A stretch of DNA of 64,000 nucleotides from Eriocheir sinensis (taxonomy: Eukaryota > Arthropoda > Malacostraca > Decapoda > Varunidae), in assembly GCF_024679095.1 (NCBI RefSeq), contig NW_026111781.1, forward strand, positions 281,001-345,000. The letters are read 5' to 3'. Positions 54,241 through 64,000 of this stretch are shown here, piece by piece. The notes under the pieces are model-generated. The model was not told where the DNA came from. It made no database searches and saw only the letters and a list, made by a program, of their open reading frames with translations. The position numbers were made by a program, and so were the translations under genes. Positions within the stretch are counted from its first letter, which is position 1; the number at the start of each line of letters is the position of its first letter.

Positions 54241-54700
54241 GCAGTGAACAAGTGGGTTTTTGGGAAGAGAGGAATGCAGGGATCAAATTTTTAGAGTGAG
54301 AGTTATAGTGGGGGTATCCTACAGCAGGAGAGGCAGCTGTCTGCTGCCTTCACGGGCCTCGACAAAGCCTATGATGCATTTGACAGGAAGGGTTTATAGG
54401 ATATGATGTAGATATATGAAGTGGGAGTGTATTTGGTGAAGGGATAACATATTTTTACAAGGATGTGAGTGCCTCTGGATGCTGGAAATAGGAGCTGAGT
54501 GAAGAGATTTTGTGTTGGTGAGGGTGTGAGACAATTAAGGGTGTGTGATGTGAGACACAGTGGCAGGTCTGTTTACATATGATATGGTGTTGTCGGCAGA
54601 AAGTGAGAGGATGATGCAGGAGATTACTGATGTATCTAACAGGGCGTGAAAAAAAAGCTCAAAGAAACTGCCGAGATTCATCCATAAAGCCCCTATCTGT
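54241..54700 (+). mobile_element. LINE reverse-transcriptase remnant (family D)
   Basis: Broken frames with GFWEERNAG, then AAFTGLDKAYDAFDRKGL (the F-x-DLxKAYDxVxR motif), then FCVGEGVRQ. Resembles LINEs with an RGCxDQ...VRQGC motif order. A different lineage from families A to C and E, very degraded. Confidence 0.55.
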
Positions 54701-55860
54701 TGCCCAATGACCAGGCCTATAAACCACTGGTAAGTGTATTTCCATTTCTAGCAGCTAATAACTAAGAGGGACTATGCTAATGCCTATCTGTGGGATAGCA
54801 TCAGTGAAGCAGAGTACATAACTGCTTAACACAACTCAGGTGATCACGATGGGGACTGGCTACGCAAATTATTGAGAAGTCTTAGACATTGCAACATGAG
54901 TTATGCTCAGCTCTGACTCAAATAAATAAGTTTCTGTTTGCATAATACACCAATGTTGAGCTTATCTAAGAGCTCTCTGATATAATATATTATTTTATAC
55001 AGGAAATGTACGTGGAGCAGACCTAGTTTCATCTGGTTCCCTGGGTGAAGTTGGTAGTATCCTTGTTGACTCTATTTTGCTGAGCTGTCATAGAAGAACA
55101 GTCTTTGCAGATGACTCATAAACTGATGTGGAGTTAACACATTTTTTTCATTTAGGAAGCTTAATATGATAGTCCTGTTATTCATGAGCACCTATGCAGA
55201 AACCTCATCTAGGGCCCAAATTTTTAAGCACACTTGTCAGCGACATGGTCAAGGCCTTGACAATGGTAGCACTGTTACCTCAAACCAATTAGAACTGCCC
55301 TTCTTTATAATAAAGGAGTGATCGATTTTCAGACAATAATTTTATTCCTACTGTCTTGGTAGGTGCATTCCCTTGTTGTGTGATGAAAAACAACAAAGAT
55401 GAAGCCATCATAAGTCAAGGCTTTGTCCAAGGATTCTTGTTGAGAATGCTGGGGATCATCTCGCTGTCATCTGCAGGTGATATGCCTACATGAATATGTG
55501 ACAGCATTTTCTTGTTTTAGAAACACTGAAAATGCTAATTAAGCACCAAGACACATATTGATGGCATTACCAGCCTAAATTCTGGCCTCCTTAGTGAGGT
55601 TGTACCACCAGTCAGTCATGGCGCCACGCTTGGCAGGGACTGCTACCAGGCCAGTCTAAATAGTCACGATGTCAGAGGGCACACTTGCCCGGAGGTGCTG
55701 CCCATAACATAAGGACCTGATGAACCCGAACATTGCTCCTCCTCCCACCATCAACAATCTCTGTGGTAAGTTTGACTGATTCCTTTTTGCTTCTTCTGGT
55801 TTAGGTCTGGTCTAGAATAAGCTTATTAGAGGAACAGTGATGGTGGGAGGAATATCACAC
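54701..55860. other. No recognised feature
   Basis: AT-rich sequence without long frames, tandem repeats or known elements. Confidence 0.4.
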
Positions 55861-55862
55861 TA

Positions 55863-56766
55863 GTCCATAAGAGAACATAAGAACATGAGGAAACTGCAAG
55901 AGGCCGGGCGGCCTACACAGGGCAGCTCAGAATCCCTCCACTACCCACGATGGATGAGGTGTAGTTTCAGGGGTTACAGGTAGAGGCTTGATCCTCGTTT
56001 ACCTTCGGTACAGGCGTACGCTCAGTACCATGTCTCCTAACTGCACCCACACCTCACTGCAACAAGTCATCCTCGTCCATGTAGCTATCCAGTCTACTCC
56101 TAAAACAAGCTATCGTCCCTGCACTAACTATGTGATTTCTGAGTCAATTCCATTCCCCCACCACCCTATTACTAAACCAATGCTTGCCTATATCTCTCTT
56201 AAATCTATACGTTTATAATTTAAATCCATTACTGCGAGTTCTCTCCTGCTGGCTAATTCTCAGTACTTTACTTATATCGCCTTTGTTGTAACCCTTGACC
56301 CATTTGAATACTTCTATCAGATCTCCCCACACTCTTCGTCTCTTTAGTGAATGTAAGTTTAGATGTTTCAGCCTATTTTGATATGGGAGGTTCCTCAGCC
56401 CCTGAATCATCTTGGTCATCCTCCTCTAAACTGATTCTAGCAAGTTGATGTCCATTCTGTAGTGTGGGCACCAAAACTGGACAGCATAATCTAGAGTGTG
56501 GCTAACTAACACTAAATAGAGTCTGAGGATGACCTCTGCACTCCTGTTGATTGCCATCCTGTTAATAATAAAGCCTAATACCCTGTTAGCCCTATTCCTC
56601 GCACTAATACATTGCTTCCTTAGTTTTAGGTCAGAGTTCACTAACACCCCCAAATCCCTTTCACACTCAGACCTGCCTATTGCTGTGGAGTCTAAGCTAT
56701 ACCCGTGTAATGGGTTGCGTGTTCCTACACTAAGTATGCTACACTTGATGTTAAAATTCATCTGGC
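55863..56766 (-). mobile_element. CR1-like LINE family A', 3' half of a near-complete copy
   Basis: Minus strand. The 3' end lies at 55863-55890 (reverse complement of ATGTTCTTATGTTCTC). Inward, the coding blocks SKVLRISQQERTRSNGFKL, MTKMIQGLRNLPYQNRLKHL, LDYAVQFWCPHYRMDINLLE, SECERDLGVLVNSDLKLRKQ and FNIKCSILSVGTRNPLHGYS are the region after the RT active site. The frame is broken near 56425 but otherwise well preserved. It is continuous with 57715-60780 once the nested copy is removed: the WSEK codons lie at 57715-57730 and WQM-NF resumes here. Confidence 0.92.
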
Positions 56767-57714
56767 ATATCAGTGACTTAGATACAGGAATTAGTAGTGA
56801 TGTTAGTAAATTTGCAGATGATACCAAGATTGGTAAAGCAATTGAGTCGGATCAGGACGCTAGTATTCTCCAGGGTGAACTCAACAGATTGTATGACTGG
56901 GCGGATAAATGGCAGATGGAGTTCAATGTAAGGAAGTGCAGTATTCTGAGTGTAGGTAGGAACAACCCCTCACATAACTGTTGCTTAAATGACACTCTTA
57001 TAAGCAGGTCTGGGTGCGAGAGGGATTTAGGGGTCTTAGTGAGCTCTGATCTCCGTCCAAGGGCACAATGCATTCAAGCTAGAAATCGAGCAAATAGGGT
57101 ACTGGGATTTATTTCAAGGAGCGTAAGCAACAGAAGCGCCGAAGTCTTCCTCAAACTATATTTAGCATTAGTTAGACCTCATCTTGACTATGCGGTTCAG
57201 TTCTGGTCACCTTACTACAGAATGGATATCAGATTGTTAGAATCGGTACAGAGGACGATGACTAAGATGATTCACGGGTCGAGAAACTTGCCATACGAGG
57301 AAAGACTCAAACAGTTAAACTTACATTCTCTAGAAAGGCGAAGGGTGCGTGGAGACATGATCGAGGTTTATAAATGGATGAAGGGCTTTAATAAGGGAGA
57401 CATTCATAAGGTTTTGTTGGTAAGAGAACCGGGTAGGACACGAAGTAATGGGTTTAAACTGGATAAATTCAGATTCAACAGGGACACAGGCAAAAATTTT
57501 TTTACAAATATGGCGGTGTATGAGTGGAATAAACTTAGCAGTCACGTGGTGAGTGCCAATACAGTGTCACATTACAAAATAGACTAGATAAATTCATGGA
57601 CAGCGATATTAGGTGGGGTTAGATACACGGGAGCTTAGGGTCAAAGGAGCTGCCTCGTACAGGCCTACCGGCCTATTACAGAACTCCTGCGTTCTTATGT
57701 TCTTATGTTCTTAT
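56767..57714 (+). mobile_element. CR1-like LINE family A, nested in antisense
   Basis: 5'-truncated copy starting at [20 protein letters not shown] and running through RT-distal blocks to the 3' tail of exactly three GTTCTTAT octamers (57691-57714). The frame is open from 56767 to about 57560 with one late indel. It is about 95% similar to 12278-13359, and is inserted in reverse into the RT of the older element without an obvious target duplication. Confidence 0.95.
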
Positions 57715-59650
57715 TTCTCTGACCAAGCTGACAGTTTGTTGAGATCCTCCTGCAGTGCTCTAGCATCCTCCCTTTTCCTAATAGTGCGTCCTATTTTGGT
57801 GTCATCTGCAAATTTGCCTATGTCACTAGTTATCCCATTCTCTATGTCATTGATGTATATAATGAATAAAAGCGGGCTAAAACTGAACCTTGAGGAACCC
57901 CACTGGTAACATTACCCCATTTGGATTTTTTACCGTTAATGGTAACCCTCTGTTTCCTGTCGCTAATCCACGCCTTAATCCAATCAGATACCTTCCCTCT
58001 TATCCCATGAGCCCTGACTTTATTTAAGTCTCTGGTTAGGTACCTTATCGAAGGCCTTACTAAAATCAAGATAAACCACATCATAGCTCTCATCATTGTC
58101 AGCTGCCTCGTATACTCTATTGTAAAAGGATAAAAGATTAGTGAGGCACGACTTTCCTTTAATAAACCCATGCTGTGAGTCGTGAATTAAATTATGTCTG
58201 TCAATATGGTCCCTAATACTATCAGCTATTATTGACTCAATCATTTTACCTATAACTGACGTCAAACTAATCGGCCTATAGTTCTCCATAGAAGATTTGT
58301 CACCCTTCTTAAATATTGGAATAACGTGTGCCTGCCTCCATGAAACAGGCACCACCCCTGTGTCTAGTGACTTCCTAAATACTTCTGTTAACTGCCCACT
58401 TATTTCAGTTTCACATTCCTTTATTACCCTGGGGAAAAGTTCATCTGGCCCTGGCGCCTTAGTGACTTTAAGTCTATCTATCTGTCTAATCACGAGCTCC
58501 CTACTTATGTTGATGTCGGTTAATTCTTCTACCTCTTCTCCCCCGTAGATCTGTTCTCCCTGAGGTATATCATCTACTCCTTCTTTGGTAAATACGGTTA
58601 AGAAATATCTATTTAACGCCTCGCTCATTTCCTCATCACTATCAATCAGTGATTCTCCTGACCTAAGCGGCCCTATCTTATCCCTAACCTTGGTCTTATA
58701 AAGCTGAAAGAAGCCCTTCGGATTGGTCTTTGCTTCCCTGGCAATTCTAATCTCATAATTACGTTTTGCCATACGTGTGTTCTTCTTTACTGCTCTAGCT
58801 AAATCATTGTAACTATCCCTTAGGTGAGTTTCCCCCCTTTTAATTCTAACATATAGTCCTCTTTTCCTTCCTATTTCAGTTTTTAGCCTTTCTGTCATCC
58901 ATCGCGGGTAATTACCTGTTGACCTGACTTCCCTGTGAGGTATAAACTGTTTCTGTCCTAGTTTAATCTCCTGACCAGACTATTGTACTCGCCCTCCAAG
59001 TTACTGCCCTAAGCCTTTGCAGCTGCTTTCTTAAGCCCTCATAGTCTGCCTTCCTGAAGTCGGGTATTAATGTGTTGTTACTGCTGACTCTATCCTCTCA
59101 TTTAACATTAAATCTAATTTCCTTATGATCACTGTTACCTAATGAATCTCCAACCTCAATGTTGCTTATTTTGTCCTCTCTATTAGTTAACAACAAATCC
59201 AAAATATTTTCTTCCCTCGTTGGTGTTCTAATTAACTGCTTAAGGAAACTATCCTGTATCACGTCTAACAAATCCTGTGCCTCTTGATCTCCGGATAAAG
59301 TATCACTTTATGTTCCTATAACTGAAATCCCCAATTACACACATTCCTATATCTTGACGCCTACTAATTTCTTGTAAAAGGGTTGGCTACTGTCCCTGGT
59401 AAGGTTGGGCGGTCTGTAAAGTACTCCGATGACAAGCTTCTCCTTTCTACCTATTGTTTCTGCCCAGAGGATTCTGTATTGCTATCTTCCTTGACTGAGT
59501 TATTAATGACACACTTAAGATTGTCCCTGATGAAGAGTGCGACCCCACCCCTTCCTGCCTATTCGATCTTGGTGGAGTAACTTATACCTTCAATCTCTAA
59601 TTCTGGGAGAAAGTGTCTGTCTGCAGTGTTTATTCATGACTCTGTGATCG
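57715..59650 (-). mobile_element. CR1-like LINE family A', ORF2 endonuclease and RT
   Basis: Minus strand. The endonuclease covers roughly 59640-58950: FDMIAITESWINTADRHFLP, GVALFIRDNLKCV, CVIGDFSYRNIKW, ILDLLLTN, GNSDHKEIRF. RT follows at 58898-57716: [79 protein letters not shown] and a diverged FADDTKIG. Frameshifts occur at about 58020 and 57850, and a few stops lie in the endonuclease. The motif order is that of CR1-clade ORF2. Confidence 0.93.
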
Positions 59651-59799
59651 CTATCATATCAAATTTCTCTACGCACGCCTTTCCCTCAATAAATCTATCT
59701 TATTCCTAATACTTCTACTGTTTGTATAGTACATTTAGACCTACCCCTTGCCTTACCCTATTATTATTACTACATTTAGTGCTCCCCACTTGGTATTGC

Positions 59800-60780
59800 C
59801 ATCTTAGGCCCCTTCTTACTTACCTAAAAAACCCTGCAGGGCCCCCAATCCACGTTCAAGGGCATCATACAAGATGTGTACCCCCTCCCATGAAAGGTGA
59901 ACCCCCGTCCCTCTGGTATAGGTGGTTCTTGCCAAAGAAACTGTCCCCAGGCGTCAACAAATGTCCATCCATTGACTTTGCAATAATCTGCCAACCTGCA
60001 GTTTAATGCAATAGCCTGAACAATCAAGTAACAACCCGTCGCCTTGGCAGAGCCCCACACACCACAGGAACCCCGCCTTTGGACGTAACTTTTCGAAGTG
60101 CCTCCATGTGGCGACGCAGAAGCTGCTCACTTCCTAACCTGACTATGTCGTTTCCTCCCACACTCAGGCAGACGATGGGTTTGACTCCCTCGCCTGACAT
60201 GCACGACTCTACCCTGTCCTTTGACATCCTAATCCCGCCCCAGGAAAACACACCCTGGTCCTACGTGTCCTATCTTTAGCACAGAAGGCCCTATCTGACA
60301 ACCTGACCTGGCTATCCCAAACAACCAAAATGTTACCTCTGCGCAGGGATTTGTCAGCAGACCTCCTCTACTTCACCTCCTGCTCCTTCACTCTCCCTCA
60401 GCTCAGAGAGAGCCTGGAAGGAGTTGCGGCACTCCACACCCGCAGGAATGGTCCTCTTCAACCTTAAGCAGCTGCCATGGCTCTTGACTACCTGCCAGCC
60501 CCATCTTGTGACGGTGTGCTATGTACATCGCCTGTCTGAGACCTGATGAACAGGACTCCATTTTCCTTCCTCATGGCCTCCACAGTCCTCTCCAACTCTT
60601 CAATTCTCTCCAGAGAGAATTTACAGACCAACTTCTGCCCCCACCGGCCCGCCTCCTCCTTCACTGCACCACTGTAACTCATCCCACCAGACATGGTCAA
60701 CCCAAGAGCTAGCCAGAGCACGTCATATCACCTTGAGGACCTGAGCACGTCCTATCACCTTGAGGACCTGAAGTACAGGA
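59800..60780 (-). mobile_element. CR1-like LINE family A', ORF1 with coiled coil and SGNH esterase
   Basis: Minus strand upstream of ORF2. A heptad-like stretch ERIEELERTVEAMRKENGVL near 60600 is followed by the SGNH-hydrolase blocks: block I with V-V-W-D-S-Q-V-R near 60315 (the usual GDS is WDS), VCLSVGGNDIVRLGSEQLL (block III) near 60150, PVVCGALPRRR, CRLADYCKVNGWTFVDAW, and a decayed DGxHxSRRG block V near 59890. An esterase domain in ORF1 is a known feature of CR1-clade LINEs. The 5' boundary near 60780 is estimated. Confidence 0.8.
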
Positions 60781-61590
60781 AAGGAAGCCGCACTGGTAAG
60801 GTCCTGTTATGGGGTGGATCAAAGATTGTGTGAAGTAGAAGGAACTGAAAATGGAAGTGGATTTAGAAGTTTTGGAATACAGGGTTTCAGGTGATGCTAA
60901 GCTATTAGAGTCAGTGCATTGGTGATGGGCAAAACAAGTTGGTGGTCTCTCCCAACAGTCACAGGATATGAGGTGACTGATTCCCCATTATATACTTTTC
61001 GCATCCTCTCACCTATCAAACCATCTGACCTTTCTGTATGTCCTCATCATTGTACTTGCAGACATACATGCAGAATTCCTCCTCCTCACTCTCAGACAGC
61101 CTCAGCCTCGTGCACGTTCCTTCTCTTGTCACGTTTTCAAACTTGGAGTTCTTTCCTTGCTGAGATTCTCAGGCAGCTTCCTTCTAGATTAATTCTGAAT
61201 TACCTCACACCCTCCATGATGATCTGTTCTCCCCATGGACCACAGAGCTCTCCACCACTGATACTCTTACAAAATATATTCTACCCATGACTCTCCTATC
61301 TACACCTGGTTTGTCACATCTAACCAGTCATCTTACACTTCTTCATGTTATATGCCTTATACGACTGTCATCTGTACTAGGCTGCTCATTTGTCCAGTGC
61401 TCAATATCCTTATGGACACAGTGGCCCTAACGGAGGAGTAAACCCATGCAGGCTTGTCTTTAGCAGCATCTATTATGAGGATGTGCATGGCACCCAGCAA
61501 ATAGGCTTGAAACACACAGTGATGCCCACTCGACAGGACTGCACTAGAATTCTATCAATACACACTTTGAGAATCATTGTGGGTTCCCAG
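60781..61590. other. No recognised feature
   Basis: Open frames on the plus strand (60919-61290) lack recognisable domains. Confidence 0.35.
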
Positions 61591-61599
61591 GGCTAGCCA

Positions 61600-62340
61600 C
61601 CATACAAAGTGTTGCTGGCACGAAGTAATTTCTCTCATCAGTGGACAAGGGGAGCAGAAATGCCAAGATGTTGTAAGTAATAAACATATAGGAAGAAGAG
61701 GTCCCAAGACAGAGCCCTCAAAACCTCCTCCCGCACCTTTCTCAGCAGGCTGTATTGATTATTGACCATTACTCATATATCTCTATTAATCAAAATTGCC
61801 TCATCCAAAAAGTAGTCTTTCCCTGATCCCATATTTGTACATCTTCTTGAGTAGTGGACACTGTGTCAAAGGCCTTGGAATAATACAAAAGTGTGAGATC
61901 AACATAAAGGTAGGTGACGACCTGACTGAAATTAAGGATCAACTAATCCTCCACAGATGTATCGGGTCTGAAGCCACACTGATCCTCGTTCATAAGTTGT
62001 CAGACTGAGCAGAACCATAGATGAACTTTGTTTGAACCTGATCCATTGCTCCAGAAACAAATTTGTACAACAATGAGTTGTGGTTAGAGCCTTTCTTAAA
62101 TACTAGTGTTACTGAGGACTTTTTCATTTAAGAGGAGGCTTGCAAGTCTGGAAATGAAGAATATTACCTGATAGTATATGTTAGGTTGCTTTACCCACTG
62201 AACTAGTCCCAGTGAAGCAAAACACTGATAGAATAATTCATCATTCATCAATAGGCCACAATTGTGTGTGCCACTGGCCAATCTGATGGAAGGTAGGTTA
62301 GGTAAGTTAAAATCTTTCATCATAAAGATTTCTTAGCTGA
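61600..62340 (-). mobile_element. LINE endonuclease/RT remnant (family G)
   Basis: Minus strand: KDFNLPNLPSIRLASGTHN, then LFYQCFASLGLVQWVKQPNI (end of a CR1-like endonuclease), then VTLVFKKGSNHNS, then NEDQCGFRPDTSV, then VDLTLLYYSKAFDTV. The order and spacing match endonuclease to RT of a CR1/L2-type element, with a large internal deletion and many frameshifts. Old. Confidence 0.7.
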
Positions 62341-62510
62341 GCAGATATCAGTAAGATATCCAGAAAGTGGACATTTCTACAATCCATGTAAAAGGTGGAA
62401 AATAATTTTATTGTATATTTTTATTTTATGTCCCTTAAATTCTCTTGAACTAAAGACCTAGAAGCAGCCTCAGATTAGCATCATGGAGATAAAGTTTTCT
62501 AGATAAGCCT

Positions 62511-62828
62511 TCAGTCAGGAGCTGTTTGCTGAGTCACAGAGACTTGACAATCTATCAGAGAGAGACCTAACAGCAGGCAGAGAGCCAGGACCATTTCCTG
62601 ATAGCTGTCTGGAGGCTTCCTGCTGGCCAGAACCATAGGAGCCACCGGCGAACAGTCGAGAATGTCCAGGGGATCACAGACTATGGCATCATCTTCAAGT
62701 GGTGGCAAGCATGCACAACACAGCTCTGTTCCTGCACCATCTTGCAGTGTATCAAAACATGCAATATTTGCCTTGGGGACAAGTGGTTTGCCAGTAGATG
62801 ACAGGGCTGGGGGTTGGGCACAGGAAAA
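62511..62828 (-). CDS. Candidate terminal exon, unknown gene
   Basis: Acceptor TTCCTGTTTGTCCTCAG precedes a frame of 105 codons reading FSCAQPPALSSTGKPLVPKA, CACLPPLEDDAIVCDPLDIL, KPPDSYQEMVLALCLLLGLS and ending TAPD-stop (62511-62513). AATAAA-like hexamers lie about 75-95 bp downstream (62405-62440, minus strand). No family recognised and no upstream exon identified. It may instead be part of an unrecognised repeat. Confidence 0.35.
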   Translation of the reverse strand, partial: FSCAQPPALSSTGKPLVPKANIACFDTLQDGAGTELCCACLPPLEDDAIVCDPLDILDCSPVAPMVLASRKPPDSYQEMVLALCLLLGLSLIDCQVSVTQQTAPD

Positions 62829-63179
62829 CTGAGGACAAACAGGAAGGATACAAGTCCTTGCAACCCAATTTCTTTATTTGTCTCTCTTTGTCAACCTCAG
62901 GTAGGCACCAGCCACCAATTACAGAACCAAGGCTCACAGTAAGGGTATGGCACAACCCACAAACACGTACAGCAGACACTCTGTACCTCGCCAGTGGCAA
63001 GAAAGTCTTGTCTCAGTACATGTTTGGGGCCTGAGTATTTGACAACAGGTGGTGTTTTCTTTGATCATACTTCATAGGATCACTTCTATAGTATGACTGC
63101 CAAGTTCCCTGACCGAAACTTGGGTGACTATACAGTAATACAATACAGTAATAGTACCAACCCTCACATATGCAAGTGA

Positions 63180-63720
63180 AACGTGGGCCTGGAATGAAAG
63201 TCAGAGGTCTAGAGTGCAGGCAGTGGAAATGAGTTATTGAGGAGTGCTTGTGGTGTGAGAAGAATGGATGGAATGAGTAATTTGTACTTACTTCTGCTCC
63301 AAATAACTCTTGCCAGTTCTCTGCGATTTATCTCTAACATCCTCTGACCTATTTACTACCATACTAACTTTGCTTTCCTTGTTGCTAAATCCACTCCAAA
63401 GTCTCTTCAACATACTCAGTTATCACATTTAATAGTCTTTGGAGATCTTATTGTATCTCATCCTGACTGCCCCTTCCCTGTGTATAAACTAACTAAGGCT
63501 GGTGACAGCATGCATCCTTGCCCTGCACCTCTCCTGCTCATCAACCATTGTCTGTGTTTGTTTCCTGGTCTATTTTGCTCTTGTTTTCATACATTCTTTT
63601 CAGAATATTTGCTATCTTCTTGGCCAACCCAATCTATCTAAGATTTCACATTTCTTGTTTACAAATCTATCCTATGATTTCTCTGTATTTTATGGTACAC
63701 ACTTACAACTGCTTTAATTG
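63180..63720. mobile_element. Possible LINE RT scraps
   Basis: 63180-63270 (+) resembles a SETWAWNESQRSRVQAVEMS block seen after RT in family D-like LINEs. 63500-63540 (-) reads RRGAGQGCMLSPAL, like the RQGCxLSPxLF motif. Short and decayed. Confidence 0.35.
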
Positions 63721-63917
63721 ACCTTTTCCATACCTATTTCTTTAACACACAATTATAGTTGGTACTCCTACTGTCTTGTGCACGGTTCCCTTATTCATTT
63801 TACACTAAAATCATTTTTGAAAGTGCACATGCTCATTTCACGTCATTCACGCACCTGTGCTATTTCTTCTCAACCCTGTAATAGTTAAAGAACACTTTCT
63901 TTAAAGCAGGGTTGTCA

Positions 63918-64000
63918 AAACCAGTGGTTTAAAAAACGGTTTTTGGTTTTAAACCATGTTTTTTGGGGGGTTAAACCACATAGATTTTTTTTTTTTTTTT
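63918..64000 (+). mobile_element. hAT-like terminal segment, cut by window end
   Basis: CAGGGTTGTCAAAACCAGTG followed by repeated GGTTTAAA / GGTTTTAAACC words. This is the same plan of CAG-start plus iterated subterminal word as the other hAT-like ends here. The opposite end lies outside the window. Confidence 0.5.

Overview
The window looks like an arthropod nuclear genome, most likely a decapod crustacean. Coding sequence is sparse and split into short GT-AG exons. It lies among very long AT, CT/GA, ATT and CA microsatellites, many minisatellites, 5'-truncated non-LTR retrotransposons with octamer 3' tails, tRNA-derived SINEs and short inverted-repeat DNA transposons. A block of old mitochondrial DNA (NUMT) keeps the ancestral arthropod gene order and uses TGA where tryptophan is expected. 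No bacterial features are present.

Host genes, all partial. (1) A + strand gene of unknown function: candidate exons at 2548-2661 and 3185-3281, an acidic exon at 5233-5287, and a terminal Cys-rich exon at 24014-24099 followed by AATAAA. The last three are phase compatible. The 18.7 kb intron before the last exon holds most of the mobile DNA of the left third. (2) Minus strand 25153-26269: two phase-compatible exons of an animal heme peroxidase C terminus. (3) Plus strand 35058-38500: two phase-compatible exons of a GH31 alpha-glucosidase. The nucleophile motif is intact, but the second exon has an in-frame stop and lacks the acid/base Asp. (4) Plus strand 41939-43259: two phase-compatible exons of an unrecognised gene. 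(5) Minus strand 47620-50641: class IIb (HDAC6/10-like) deacetylase exons, with a frameshift in a homopolymer and Phe where the catalytic Tyr is expected. (6) Minus strand 62511-62828: a possible terminal exon. A small secreted-peptide ORF lies at 20490-20708 (-).

Mobile and repeated DNA. 1.9-12.0 kb: an inverted pair of 35-bp minisatellites with a shared flank, a 99-bp minisatellite derived from a reverse-transcriptase fragment, a 2.6 kb inverted-repeat element and an LTR-element gag remnant. 12.0-17.8 kb: the NUMT (cox2, atp8, atp6, cox3, trnG, nad3, tRNAs, trnT/trnP, nad1). It has two internal deletions and two internal tandem amplifications, and is interrupted by a CR1-like LINE, a SINE and a hAT-like MITE. 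18.2-19.5 kb: a second hAT-like element. 27.25-29.69 kb: a giant palindrome around a CT microsatellite. 32.3-34.8 kb: a LINE with most of an RT domain. 35.4-38.0 kb: a hAT-like element with a perfect 8-bp target duplication and a nested inverted-repeat element. 42.3-43.0 kb: another hAT-like element. 51.9-63.7 kb: LINE remnants, including a nearly complete CR1-like element (esterase-bearing ORF1, then endonuclease and RT) with a younger copy of its own family inserted in reverse.

All identifications come from reading motifs by eye; no database search was run. Boundaries are approximate unless a target-site duplication or splice site is stated.
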